NCBI GenBank assembly: GCA_027658995.1
Contig: JAQDQK010000026.1
Span: forward strand, 1 to 44,889
Direction of reading: 5' to 3'
Source: Propionibacteriaceae bacterium AM104-82
GTDB taxonomy: Bacteria > Actinomycetota > Actinomycetes > Propionibacteriales > Propionibacteriaceae
Length of the DNA: 44,889 bases
Shown: positions 17,287 through 25,788 of the stretch, piece by piece
How the letters are laid out: every line of letters starts with the position of its first letter
Numbering within the stretch: position 1 is the first letter of the stretch
The notes under the pieces: generated by a model
Told to the model about the DNA's origin: nothing
Database searches by the model: none
Seen by the model: the letters and a program-made list of their open reading frames with translations, nothing else
Made by a program: the position numbers and the translations under genes

Positions 17287-18444
17287 ATGAGCACCGAGGC
17301 GCAGCGCCCCCTTCACAGCAGGTCCGGTTGGTTCGAGCCGATGCTTGCGCTGTCGGTATTCGCCCTGCAGGTCAGCACCATTGCGTCCGACGGTCCCCGC
17401 CCGGCATTCCTGTGGGTGCTCGACGTGCTGACGTGCGTCGGCGCTGCCCTTTCCGGGTACCGTCCCACGCTGGGGGTCGCGCTGCTCGCGGTCGGGCTGC
17501 TCGGACAGTTCGCGGGTGCCCCGGCGGACACGGGCATCTCGGGATTCGCGGCGCTGACCGCGATCTTCGCCGCCGTCCGGATCAGGTACCGGCGCTGGGT
17601 GCCGGTCGCGATCGGCCTTGCCGTGGTGGCGTTCCTGCTGCTCGTCTTCCACGCCCCGTCGGTGTGGGGGCAGATGGCCGCATCGGCCGCGCTGTACACC
17701 GTCTCCCTCGTGCTGACGGTCGGCGGGGCGAACCTGTGGCGCGGCGCCGTGCTGCGGGTGCGTCAGGAGCGCGAACTCGCGGAGCAGCGTTCCGAGGCGA
17801 GGCGACTCGCCTTGGCTCGGGACCTGCACGACTCTGTCGCGCAGAGCCTTTCGCACGCCGCGATGCGTGCGCACATGGCGCTCGGCGAGCCGGACCTGCA
17901 ACCGGCGGTGCGCGACCAGTTGGAGCGGATCGCGGGCGAGTGCAGTTCGGCGGCGCAGGACCTGCGCCAGTTGCTTTCGACGCTGCGCGAGGGGCAGAGC
18001 CTCGACCCCGACCGGGGCCTCCTGATCGACGACGAGCATCTCGCGGGGGCCGTCGAGGAGCAGCGCAAGCGGCTCTGCGCCGCAGGCCTGCACGCCGACG
18101 TGCGCCTCGAGCAGCGCCACATGAGCGCGGCACGGGCCACCACGATCGCCAAGATCACCGTCGAGGCCGTCACGAACATGATCCGTCACGGGGTGCCTGG
18201 ATCGAAGTGTTCGATCCGGATCGCCGAGGTGGACGGGTACCTCCGCGCGACCTATTCGAACCTGACGACGCACCCTCCGCGGGCCGCGGGACTTGGCCTG
18301 CTCGGCATCCGGGAACGCGCGGCCCTGCTGAAGGGCACCTGTTCGGTGACGAGCGAGGACGGGGTGTGGACGCTCACCGTCACCCTCCCGCCCGGCTATG
18401 AGAGCCGCGAGGAGGCCCTGCTCGAGCGCCACACGATCGCGTGA
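17287..18444 (+). CDS. Sensor histidine kinase (HisKA_3 type)
   Basis: A 385-residue membrane kinase with about six hydrophobic segments in residues 15-150, so no large outside domain. A short coiled stretch follows, then the HisKA_3 dimer domain with the phosphorylated His181 in ARDLHDSVAQ, and an ATPase domain with an N-box (VEAVTNMIRHG) and a G-box (AGLGLLGIRERAALLKG). This class phosphorylates NarL-type regulators, and one is encoded on each side. I use the ATG at 17287 because the GGGAGGGGG ribosome binding site ends six bases before it; an ATG two codons earlier would touch it. A signal inside or at the membrane is plausible; its nature is unknown. Confidence 0.92.
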   Translation: MSTEAQRPLHSRSGWFEPMLALSVFALQVSTIASDGPRPAFLWVLDVLTCVGAALSGYRPTLGVALLAVGLLGQFAGAPADTGISGFAALTAIFAAVRIRYRRWVPVAIGLAVVAFLLLVFHAPSVWGQMAASAALYTVSLVLTVGGANLWRGAVLRVRQERELAEQRSEARRLALARDLHDSVAQSLSHAAMRAHMALGEPDLQPAVRDQLERIAGECSSAAQDLRQLLSTLREGQSLDPDRGLLIDDEHLAGAVEEQRKRLCAAGLHADVRLEQRHMSAARATTIAKITVEAVTNMIRHGVPGSKCSIRIAEVDGYLRATYSNLTTHPPRAAGLGLLGIRERAALLKGTCSVTSEDGVWTLTVTLPPGYESREEALLERHTIA

Positions 18445-18489
18445 GTCACGATCGTCGACGTCCACCCCTTTGGCCAAGCCAGGCATGGC

Positions 18490-18495
18490 TAGACT
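18490..18495 (+). promoter_or_regulatory. -10 element of a leaderless response-regulator transcript
   Basis: TAGACT ends exactly six bases before the ATG at 18502. It suggests that this regulator has its own promoter besides any read-through from the kinase gene. Confidence 0.5.
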
Positions 18496-18501
18496 CCTCG
18501 C

Positions 18502-19146
18502 ATGCCTGCCGCATCTCGGCCCATCAGGGTCCTGCTGGTCGAGGACGACGAGTTGGCGCGTCGGGCCGTCGACAGCTACCTCGCGCCGCTGGAGGACATC
18601 GCCCTGATCGGCGCCGCCTCTGACGGCCGCGAGGCGCTCACCATGGCCGAGGTGCTCTCCCCCGACGTGGTGCTCGTCGACGTGCACCTGCCGTCGGTCG
18701 ACGGCCTCGAGGTGGTCCGTCACGTCGCGTCCCGGCTCGGCGCCAGCGTTGTGTGTTTCACGGCGCTTGCCGACGACCGGACCCTCGCCCGGGCCATCGA
18801 GGAGGGCGCGGCGGGGTTCCTGCTGAAGACCGACGGCCCCGGGCTGATCGCACGGGCGATCCGGTCGGCGCACAGCGGCGACGCGTTGGTCTCGCCCAAG
18901 CTGATGGGCACGCTGCTCGGGCAACTGCGGGCCCGTGTCGAGGCCCCCGCAGCGTTGACTCCCGAGGACCGGGATCTGCTTGCGCTGGTCGGACGGGGCC
19001 ACACGAACTCGGAGATCGGCAGCGCGCTCGGCCTCGCGGTCTCGTCGGTCAGGGAGTGTGTGGCGGCGCTGCTGAGTCGCTTCGACCTGCTGAACCGGGC
19101 AGGGCTTGCGATGCTCGCCTACCGCTGGGGCCTCCTCGACGACTGA
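18502..19146 (+). CDS. NarL/FixJ-family response regulator
   Basis: A 214-residue regulator close in design to the one at 16585. The receiver domain has Glu14-Asp15-Asp16, phosphate-accepting Asp60 (LVDVHLPS) and Lys109 (LLKTD). The C-terminal LuxR-type domain (about 152-213) is more divergent: TNSEIGSALGLAVSSVRECVAAL, with serine and glutamate where the other regulator has TVKTYV, so it may bind a different site. Its last 98 bases overlap the end of the RarD-like gene on the other strand. It probably answers to the kinase encoded upstream, competing or cooperating with the first regulator. Confidence 0.88.
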   Translation: MPAASRPIRVLLVEDDELARRAVDSYLAPLEDIALIGAASDGREALTMAEVLSPDVVLVDVHLPSVDGLEVVRHVASRLGASVVCFTALADDRTLARAIEEGAAGFLLKTDGPGLIARAIRSAHSGDALVSPKLMGTLLGQLRARVEAPAALTPEDRDLLALVGRGHTNSEIGSALGLAVSSVRECVAALLSRFDLLNRAGLAMLAYRWGLLDD

Positions 19147-20005
19147 CGAGGATCGCGTCGACGGCGAACGCGGCGATGGCCACCCACACCAGCGCGAAGC
19201 CCGCCCACCTGCTTGCCGGCATCGGCTCCCGGAACACCAGCCAACCGAGCAGGAACTGGCCGACGGGGGCGATGTACTGCAGCATGCCGAGCGTCACCAT
19301 CGACACCTTTCGCGCCGCGTCGGCGAACAGCAGCAGCGGCACTGCCGTGACGATGCCGGTGGTGGCCATCAGGAACCAGTACCCGGAAAGCGGCGGCACC
19401 GTCGACTGGCCGGTGACGGCGAGGTAGCCGAGGTAGCCGAGCGCGAGCGGCAGCACCGCTCCCGTCTCGAACGCAAGGCCGGGAGCGGGCGCAACGGAGC
19501 GGCCCGCGAGTTTCTTCACGAGCGAGTAGGTGCCGAAGCTGAGCGCAAGGGTCAGCGCGATGAACGGCACCTGGCCGTAGCCGACGATCAGCACCACAAC
19601 GGCGCACGCCCCGAACCCGAGCGCCACCCACTGGCCCGGCCGGAGCCGCTCGCGCAGCACCACGACGCCGAGCAGCGCGACGGCGAGCGGGTTGATGAAG
19701 TAGCCGAGCGCCGCGTCGAGCGTCCGCCCGGTGGCCACGCCGTAGACGTAGACGGTCCAGTTCGTGGCGATCAGGACTCCGGCGACCGCGAGGGACAGCG
19801 CCGTCCTCCGGTCGCGCCAGATGGCGCGCAGGTCGCCCAGCCTGCGCAGCACAGCGAGCAGCACCAGGCAGAACGCGAGCGACCAGGCGGCGCGGTAGGC
19901 GACCACCTCCAGCGCCCCGGAGCGGATGAAGAGCAGGAAGTACAGCGGGAAGAGCCCCCACAACAGGTAGGCGGCGATCCCGCTGTCCAACCCGGTTCTC
20001 TTCAC
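19049..20005 (-). CDS. rarD: EamA-family transporter, RarD-like
   Basis: An integral membrane protein of 318 residues with about ten transmembrane segments in two EamA halves. It begins with the RarD-type signature SGIAAYLLWGLFPLYFLL and has LDAALGYFINPL and TLGMLQYIAPVGQFLLG in the two halves. RarD proteins are predicted small-molecule permeases; the substrate is unknown. The GTG at 20005 is chosen because the domain begins there and TAGCCT lies seven bases upstream. The C-terminal 30 residues are polar and low in complexity and overlap the response-regulator gene tail to tail by 98 bases, so a truncated stop or a tail extension is possible. Confidence 0.88.
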   Translation of the reverse strand: MKRTGLDSGIAAYLLWGLFPLYFLLFIRSGALEVVAYRAAWSLAFCLVLLAVLRRLGDLRAIWRDRRTALSLAVAGVLIATNWTVYVYGVATGRTLDAALGYFINPLAVALLGVVVLRERLRPGQWVALGFGACAVVVLIVGYGQVPFIALTLALSFGTYSLVKKLAGRSVAPAPGLAFETGAVLPLALGYLGYLAVTGQSTVPPLSGYWFLMATTGIVTAVPLLLFADAARKVSMVTLGMLQYIAPVGQFLLGWLVFREPMPASRWAGFALVWVAIAAFAVDAILVSRRGGPSGRRASQALPGSAGRSDSAAPPHTP

Positions 20006-20022
20006 CCGGGGAAGGCTACTCC

Positions 20023-20850
20023 CTAATCGAGGGTCTCCAGGAAGTCGAGGATCGAGGACTCCCACTGCACGTGGTGCGACACGTTCGCGCCGTGCGGTGC
20101 GCCCTCGATGATCGCGAGCTTTGCCTGCGGCACGTAGCGCGGCATCCGCTCCGCAGACTTCTCGACGGGCACGTTCTGGTCGGCGTCACCGTGGATGACG
20201 AGCGTCGGCACCTCGATGGTCTCGACGAAGTCGCGCAGGTCCGTCGCCCAGATCAGGATGGTCTGCGTTGCGGCCTTGTCCGAGGACTGGTGCGCGATGT
20301 CGAGGGACTCGCGGCGGACGGCCTCGCTGACTTGGAGCCCTCCCTCCTCGGTGCTGTAGAACGTCGTGATGAAGGAGTCGAGGAAGCCGTCGCGGTCGGT
20401 CTCGCAGGCGCGTGACATGTCCTCGAAGGCCGAGAACGGCATGGCGCCGTCGGGGTTGTCGTCAAAGATGCCGAGCGCAGGGGTGATGGCGCCGGAGAAG
20501 ATCACGCCCGCGAGGCGCGGGTTGCGCCGTCCTGCCAGGTGGGCCGCCTCGCCGCCGCCCATCGAGAAGCCGAGCACCACCGCGCCGTGCAGGTCGAGTT
20601 GTTCGAGCAGCGACGCGGCGTCGGAGGCGAGCGTGTCGTAGTCGTAGCCGCCGTCGGGCTTGTCGGACTCGCCGAAGCCTCGACGGTCGTAGGTGATGAC
20701 GCGGTAGCCGGCGTCGGTGAATGCGGGCACGTTCTTGGCGAACGCGGCCCCGGAGAGCGGCCAGCCGTGGATCAGCACCAGCGGTCGGCCGTCGCCGCCG
20801 GTGTCGGTGTAGTGCAGTCGGACGCCGTCAGGCGTGGTCAGATTCGGCAT
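20023..20850 (-). CDS. Alpha/beta hydrolase
   Basis: A 275-residue alpha/beta hydrolase. Visible features are the oxyanion region LIHGWPLSG (26-34), the nucleophile Ser96 in GFSMGGG, the probable acid Asp222 in VIHGDADQNVP and the catalytic His253 in GAPHGANVSHH. The pattern is closest to cofactor-free haloperoxidase or esterase members; the real substrate is unknown. A signal peptide is absent, so it is cytoplasmic. MPNLTTPDGV is preceded by AGGAGG six bases upstream, which fixes the start. It ends 17 bases before the rarD start. Confidence 0.9.
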   Translation of the reverse strand: MPNLTTPDGVRLHYTDTGGDGRPLVLIHGWPLSGAAFAKNVPAFTDAGYRVITYDRRGFGESDKPDGGYDYDTLASDAASLLEQLDLHGAVVLGFSMGGGEAAHLAGRRNPRLAGVIFSGAITPALGIFDDNPDGAMPFSAFEDMSRACETDRDGFLDSFITTFYSTEEGGLQVSEAVRRESLDIAHQSSDKAATQTILIWATDLRDFVETIEVPTLVIHGDADQNVPVEKSAERMPRYVPQAKLAIIEGAPHGANVSHHVQWESSILDFLETLD

Positions 20851-20917
20851 CGTCGCCTCCTGGTAGGTCTGAGCCTCCAGCCTAGCTCTGCCGGGCGGGG
20901 GCCGGGGGCGCCTCAAG

Positions 20918-21640
20918 CTAGTCGCGACGGCCCGCCACGATCAGGAACTGGAGCCGGGGACGGTGACCTGGGGCGACGCCCCAACGACGGTCGAGGTCCA
21001 TCAGGGCGGGCAGCGACCGGGCGGCGATGTCGTCGAATCCGGCGGCGCGGAAGGCGTCGAGATGGACCTCGATGCTGCGCGCCTCGGCGAGGTCGAGGTC
21101 GCCGCGCACCTGCTGGTCGTAGGTCCCGAGGAAGGCCGCGTCGTGGTGGTCGGCGCCGGTGTGGATCGCCTCGATGCCCTCCGGGTACCAGAGCGCGTCG
21201 ACGCAGGCCACCACTCCCCCGGGCCGCAGCAGGTCGCGCCACCTCGGCAACGCCTCCCTCGTGCACATCAGCGTCCAGAGCAGGTACCTGCAGACGATGG
21301 CGTCGAAGGAGGCGGGTGCGAAGTCGGGGCAGACGGCGTCGTCTGCGAGGTAGCGCGCGCTGCCGGGGCCGGGCACCGGCCTGGCATTGGCCTCCCGCAG
21401 CATGCCCTCGGCGAGGTCGATCCCGGTGACGCGGTGCCCGAGGGTCGCCAGTTGGCGGGTCACGGTGCCGCTGCCGCAGCCGACCTCCAGCACGTCGCGG
21501 ACCCCGTCCGGGAGCGCCTCGTCCCAGATGCCACGCCACGCGGCCCCGACCCCTGGCAGCGCCTCGCGCGCCTCCTGGAAGGCGGCGTAGTCGGCGGCCC
21601 TGGTGCTCCAGTACGTGTTGAGCCTGCTCTGGGTGTCCAT
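20918..21640 (-). CDS. SAM-dependent class I methyltransferase
   Basis: A 240-residue protein with the SAM-binding motif VLEVGCGSGTVTRQL at about 50-64, the acidic motif GIDLAEGML, and LLRPGGVVACVDALW in the second half of the fold. The substrate is not predictable. It begins eight bases after the stop of the frameshifted ABC ATPase gene and appears to be the last gene of the operon that starts with the guanidine hydrolase-like gene. A longer open frame that joins it to the ATPase start is a frameshift artefact. Small methyltransferases beside metal-chelate transporters sometimes modify the chelator, but this is only a suggestion here. Confidence 0.85.
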   Translation of the reverse strand: MDTQSRLNTYWSTRAADYAAFQEAREALPGVGAAWRGIWDEALPDGVRDVLEVGCGSGTVTRQLATLGHRVTGIDLAEGMLREANARPVPGPGSARYLADDAVCPDFAPASFDAIVCRYLLWTLMCTREALPRWRDLLRPGGVVACVDALWYPEGIEAIHTGADHHDAAFLGTYDQQVRGDLDLAEARSIEVHLDAFRAAGFDDIAARSLPALMDLDRRWGVAPGHRPRLQFLIVAGRRD

Positions 21641-21648
21641 GCGCGATC

Positions 21649-22402
21649 CTAAGCGTGGAAGAGGAGTTGGGGTGTGCCGTCGGAGGCGTGCACGCGTTCG
21701 GTGGGGATCCGGTAGACCTGCTCGACCAGGTCGGGACGCAGTGCCTCCCGCGGGGTGCCGCGCGCGACGACGCGTCCGGCGTCGAGCACCACGATCCGGT
21801 CGCAGTAGCGGCTCGCGAGGTTCAGGTCGTGCAGCACGACCATGGTGGTCAGCCGCAGCCTCCTGATGAGGCCGAGCAGTTCGTGCTGGTAGTGCGTGTC
21901 GAGGTGGTTGGTCGGCTCGTCCATCAGCATGTGGTCGGTGTCCTGCGCAAGCGCCCGAGCCACGAGCACCCGCTGCCGCTCGCCGCCGGACAGGCTCGCC
22001 ACGTCTCGGTCGGCCAGGTGGGTCGCGTCGACCTCCACGAGCGCCGCCCGGACCGCCGGCAGGTGTGCCGCGCCGCCCTCGAGCCAGCCGCGGCGTGGCA
22101 GCCTGCCGACCAGCACGGCCTCGGTGACGCTCATCGGGAGTTCGCCCGCCGGTTCCTGGACGACGACCGCGATTCTGCGGGCCCGCTCCCGTGGCGTCAT
22201 CGCCTCCGCGGGGCGCGAGTCGATCAGGACGGCGCCCGCGCGGGGCCCGCAGGGTGCCAGCGATGGCTCGAACCAGCGTCGACTTGCCAGATCCGTTGGG
22301 CCCGACGAGGCCGAGCACCTCCCCGTCTGCGATGGTGAGGCTGACGTCGCGCAGCGCGGGGGCGCCGCGGTAGCTGTGCCCGATCCCGATCGCCTCGATC
22401 AT
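21649..22402 (-). pseudogene. ABC transporter ATPase (FecE/BtuD type) with a frameshift
   Basis: The first 56 codons encode a normal start with Walker A (GLVGPNGSGKST, 32-43). From about 22230 the coding sequence continues in another frame (VLIDSRPAEAMTPRERARR) through the Q-loop VVVQEPAG, signature LSGGERQR, Walker B MLMDEPTNHLD and switch HDLN, to RIPTERV...LLFHA. The span is 754 bases, one more than a multiple of three, so a single extra base between about 22230 and 22245, near a GGGG/GC-rich run, accounts for it; the repaired protein would have about 250 residues. The ATG overlaps the stop of the binding-protein gene (ATGA). It may be a true lesion, a sequencing error or, less likely, programmed frameshifting. 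Confidence 0.85.
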
Positions 22403-23373
22403 GGTTGTGCCCCGAAGCGCTCGACGATGTGTTCCAGTCCGTCGATGACGAGCGGGCTGGTCGGCTCCGAGAAGTTGAACGGCTGGATGAGGATCTCCCC
22501 TGCCCGGACGGCGCGGAGGCTGTCTGCCCCGGGCAGCGCGAGGATCTCGTCGGCGAGGCCGCTGAGGTCGCCGCCCTGGCCGAGCAGGATCAGCACGTCT
22601 GGGTCGCGCGCCAGGAGTTCCTCGGCGCCGACCTCGAAAACGCGTTCGTCGACGTCGGCGAACACGTTGCGCAGCCCCGCCGCCTCGACCTGTGGGGTCG
22701 CCATGGAGCCGGAGCCGTAGGCGTAGAGGGGTCCGCCTCCAACCGACGGGTACAGCACGGCGACGCTCGGGCCGGGCGCGACTCGTCCCCGCACCGCGGC
22801 GGCACGCTCGGCCAGGTCGGTTGCGAGTGCCTCGGCCGCGCTCTCCCGGCCGAAGATCGTCCCGTAGGTCCTGACCTGCAGGTAGATGTCGTCGAGGCTG
22901 GCCGTTGCGCCGGGCTCGGGGCAGTAGATGTCCTGGATCAGCACGTTGACGCCGGCTGCCTCCAGTGCGTCGCGGGAGAGGCCGTCTGGCAGTCCGAGCA
23001 CCAGGTCGGGCCGCTGCGCGAGCACCACCTCCTGCGACAGCATCAGGTGGCCTGACGGGTCGAGGTCGTCGGAGAGCAGCGGGATCGCGGCGAGCCGGTC
23101 GACGAGGTCCGCGGTGTAGTACGTGGGGTCGAAGGAGCCCGCCAGTGCGACAACGGCGTCGAGCGCGCCGATGCCGTCGAGCACCGTGATGGGCGCGGTC
23201 TCCAGCACCAGGACACGTTCGGGTGGGCGATCGAAGGTGACGGTCCTTCCGCAGTTCTCGATCGCGCGCGGGTAGCCAGGGGCGTGCTCGGCCGGACCGG
23301 GCGCCGCGCAGGCGCTGATCAGCAGCGCGGCAACGGCGGTTGCCAGTGCCGGGGTGAGGCGTCGCGAGGTCAT
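22399..23373 (-). CDS. ABC transporter substrate-binding lipoprotein (FecB/BtuF type)
   Basis: A 324-residue lipoprotein: signal peptide with lipobox LISAC (Cys22), then a two-lobed periplasmic-binding fold (GRTVTFDRPPERVLVLE; HLMLSQEVVLAQRPDLVLGL; LLARDPDVLILLGQ). The family binds iron-siderophore, heme, cobalamin or nickel/cobalt complexes. The ligand is not evident. AAGGGGG precedes the ATG by six bases, and the gene starts 12 bases after the permease gene ends. It is followed by the ATPase gene with an ATGA overlap. Being in a guanidine-riboswitch operon with a probable nickel enzyme makes a nickel or other metal complex worth testing; cobalamin for nrdJ is the alternative. Confidence 0.9.
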   Translation of the reverse strand: MTSRRLTPALATAVAALLISACAAPGPAEHAPGYPRAIENCGRTVTFDRPPERVLVLETAPITVLDGIGALDAVVALAGSFDPTYYTADLVDRLAAIPLLSDDLDPSGHLMLSQEVVLAQRPDLVLGLPDGLSRDALEAAGVNVLIQDIYCPEPGATASLDDIYLQVRTYGTIFGRESAAEALATDLAERAAAVRGRVAPGPSVAVLYPSVGGGPLYAYGSGSMATPQVEAAGLRNVFADVDERVFEVGAEELLARDPDVLILLGQGGDLSGLADEILALPGADSLRAVRAGEILIQPFNFSEPTSPLVIDGLEHIVERFGAQP

Positions 23374-23385
23374 GGTGACCCCCTT

Positions 23386-24486
23386 TCAGCCGTGGCGGGC
23401 GTGCATGCGCCGCACCAGGACCAGTAGGAAGGGCGCCCCGACCATGGCGGTCAGGATGCCGATGGGCAGTTCCCTGGGCGGGAGGAGCACCCGCGCGACG
23501 ATGTCGGCGAGCACCACGAACACCGCGCCGAGCAGTGCGGCGGTGGGGATGGCGCGGGAGTGCCGTGCCCCGACGAGCCTGCGGGCCAGGTGGGGCACGA
23601 CGAGGCCGACGAAGCCGATGGCCCCCGACACGGCGACCACCGCGCCGACGAGCAGCGAGACCAGCGCCATCAGCGTCATGCGGGTCGCGGCGGGCGCGAC
23701 GCCGAGCCCTTGGGCCGTCTCATCGCCCATCGCGAGCGCGTCGAGGCGTGGGCCCGCCACGGCGAGCGCGGCGAGCCCCAGGGGGACGACCACCCACACG
23801 GCGACGAGCCCCGGGCCCCAGGTGGCCTGGCTGAGGGAGCCGAGCAGCCAGAACATCACGGAGCGGGACCCCTCGGCCGAGTCGGAGAGGAACACCAGGA
23901 AACTGGTGGCCGCCGACAGCGCGTAGCCGACGGCGACGCCGCTGAGCAGCAGGCGCAGCGACGTGACGCGTCCGCCGACGCGGGCGATCAGTGCGACGGC
24001 CAGGCACGCGACCATGGCCCCCAGGAACGCGCTGACGGGAAGCGCCAAGGCGCCCATGCCTGCGCCGAGGCCGAACAGGATGGCGGCCGCCGCACCGGTC
24101 GAGGCCCCGCCGGAGATGCCGAGGATGTAGGGGTCGGCGAGGATGTTGCGCACCAGTCCCTGCAGCACGGCGCCGCTGCCCGCGAGCCCCGCCCCGACGA
24201 CCACGCCGAGCAGCGCCCGGGGCAGTCGCACCTCCCAGACGATGGCCGCCTGGGTTGGGTCGACACCCGCCGCGGGGCCGCCGAGCCGTTCGGCGACGAC
24301 GGCAAGGACGGTGCCGGGCGCCAGCGGAACGGGTCCGATGCCGACGGCGAGCACGACGATCACCACGAGGGCGAGGCCGAGCGGTGTGACGATCGGCCAC
24401 GCGGCCCCGCGGGACCCGCGAAGGGACGTGCGGGTCCGCGCGGGGGCTGGTGTGGCAAGCGCGCCGACGCTGCGGTGCTGAGCCAC
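23386..24486 (-). CDS. ABC transporter permease (FecCD/BtuC type)
   Basis: A 366-residue permease with about nine to ten transmembrane segments of the FecCD family (VRLPRALLGVVVGAGLAGSG; RNILADPYILGISGGAS; GFVGLVVPHLARRLVG), the set used for siderophores, heme, cobalamin and some nickel/cobalt chelates. A cytoplasmic N-terminal arm of about 30 residues precedes the first helix. The GTG start follows the stop of the hydrolase gene by one base, so translation is coupled and the transporter is under the same riboswitch-bearing leader. Confidence 0.92.
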   Translation of the reverse strand: MAQHRSVGALATPAPARTRTSLRGSRGAAWPIVTPLGLALVVIVVLAVGIGPVPLAPGTVLAVVAERLGGPAAGVDPTQAAIVWEVRLPRALLGVVVGAGLAGSGAVLQGLVRNILADPYILGISGGASTGAAAAILFGLGAGMGALALPVSAFLGAMVACLAVALIARVGGRVTSLRLLLSGVAVGYALSAATSFLVFLSDSAEGSRSVMFWLLGSLSQATWGPGLVAVWVVVPLGLAALAVAGPRLDALAMGDETAQGLGVAPAATRMTLMALVSLLVGAVVAVSGAIGFVGLVVPHLARRLVGARHSRAIPTAALLGAVFVVLADIVARVLLPPRELPIGILTAMVGAPFLLVLVRRMHARHG

Positions 24487-24487
24487 G

Positions 24488-25774
24488 TCAGGCGACGGCT
24501 TGCGGTCCCCAGGCGTGCCGGTCCTTGACGGCAGCCTTCTTCCCGAGGTGCCCGTTGCGCACCAGCATCGCCAGCGCGTCGAGCACGATCCGCGAACTCA
24601 TCAGCGCCGTCTGCTCCGCCCAGTCGTAGGGTGGCGAGCATTCGACGATCTCGATGCCGTTGAGGCCCTCGCCCGCGATCATCCTGATCATGTTGAGCGC
24701 CTCTCGCGGCAGCAGCCCGCCTGGCTCGGGCCAACCGGTGCCGGGCACGAAGCCCGCGTCGATGACGTCGATGTCGAAGGACAGGTAGACGGCCTTCGCG
24801 TCCTTCCAGGCGGTCTCGAGGGCGACCTCGACGACCTTCTCGATGCCGACGCGTTCGATGTCGCCGACGGTGATCACGGTGGTGCCGCGTTCGCGTCCGA
24901 CCTTGACTCCCGCGCGGGGTGCCTGCCACCCGCCGATGCCGACCTGGACCAGGTTGGTGGCCGGCGCGTTGCCGATGTTGGTCGCGTGGAACCAGGGCGT
25001 GGTGTGCATCCGCTCGTCGAGATCGGTCTCCTGCGTGTCGACGTGCCTGTCGAAGTGGATGATGCCGATGTTGCCGTCGACGTAGGGGGCCATGCCCCGG
25101 ATCGTCGGGTAGCCGATGGAGTGGTCGCCGCCGAGGATGACGGGGAAGACGCCGCGCTGGAACACGTGCGCCATGGCCTGGCTGATCTGGTCGAAGGACT
25201 TCTCCAGGTTGCCGGGGATGGTGAAGATGTCGCCGATGTCGACCATGTTGAGTTGCTCGCGCAGGTCGACGCCGAGTTCGTAGCAGTAGGTGCCGAACAG
25301 GCTGGTCGAGCGACGGATGCCCGTGGGCCCGAACCGTGCGCCCGGCCGGTAGGTGGCGCCCGAGTCGAGCGGGGCCCCGAAGATCGCGACCTCCGCGTCC
25401 TCGACCTCGTTGACGTCCTCGAGGAACGGGGAGTTCAGGAAGGTGCCGCGCTCCCCCGCGAAGTGCGGGAGTTCGCCGCGCGAGAAGGTGGGGATGGTCT
25501 TGTCGACGAGCGTCGGGGACCCCTTCAGCCCGTGGGCGAGTCCCTTCTCGATCTCCTCGTCGTGGCGGAACAGCGAGATCCGTGCCTCCGCCTCCTGCGC
25601 CCAGCGGCCTTCCTTCTGGGCGAAGGCGTCGCTGTGCGAGTGCATGTGGGGGCCGTGGTGGCCGTGCGAGTGGAAGTAGGGGTGGGGATGGTCATCGCCC
25701 GGATGCTGGTGGTCGGCCTGCTCGTGGCCGTGCTGATCCGATGCGTCTTGGGGGGTGGGGGGATGATTGGACAT
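24488..25774 (-). CDS. gdmH: Guanidine hydrolase-like ureohydrolase (agmatinase family, GdmH-like)
   Basis: A 428-residue member of the arginase/agmatinase fold. Two-metal ligands are visible: His218 (GGDHS), Asp242, His244 and Asp246 (FDRHVD), Asp334 and Asp336 (SFDIDVID). The FDRHVDTQETDLDERMHT stretch and GTGWPEPGGLLPREAL resemble the cyanobacterial nickel-dependent guanidine hydrolase GdmH more than ordinary agmatinase, as far as I can recall those sequences. Residues 4-47 contain 14 histidines, a likely metal-binding or metal-storage tail. The reaction would be guanidine to urea and ammonia. A guanidine-III riboswitch ends five bases before the GGAGG ribosome binding site, strongly supporting guanidine over agmatine. 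That site is five bases from ATG 25774; an ATG five codons earlier lies on the riboswitch stem. A FecCD permease gene follows one base later. Common databases would name it agmatinase, speB. Confidence 0.82.
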   Translation of the reverse strand: MSNHPPTPQDASDQHGHEQADHQHPGDDHPHPYFHSHGHHGPHMHSHSDAFAQKEGRWAQEAEARISLFRHDEEIEKGLAHGLKGSPTLVDKTIPTFSRGELPHFAGERGTFLNSPFLEDVNEVEDAEVAIFGAPLDSGATYRPGARFGPTGIRRSTSLFGTYCYELGVDLREQLNMVDIGDIFTIPGNLEKSFDQISQAMAHVFQRGVFPVILGGDHSIGYPTIRGMAPYVDGNIGIIHFDRHVDTQETDLDERMHTTPWFHATNIGNAPATNLVQVGIGGWQAPRAGVKVGRERGTTVITVGDIERVGIEKVVEVALETAWKDAKAVYLSFDIDVIDAGFVPGTGWPEPGGLLPREALNMIRMIAGEGLNGIEIVECSPPYDWAEQTALMSSRIVLDALAMLVRNGHLGKKAAVKDRHAWGPQAVA

Positions 25775-25788
25775 TTCTGCCTCCGTCA

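Noticed and set aside
16486..19002. A 1371-codon minus-strand frame that would extend the ABC-F protein far upstream
   Set aside because: The extension is antisense to the two response regulators and the kinase, is rich in Arg/Gly/His/Gln, has no domain, and the ABC-F protein has a normal start at 16485.
20918..22402. A 494-codon frame joining the ABC ATPase start to the methyltransferase
   Set aside because: Its middle part is arginine/proline-rich nonsense; the ATPase continues in another frame after a one-base shift, and the methyltransferase has its own start.
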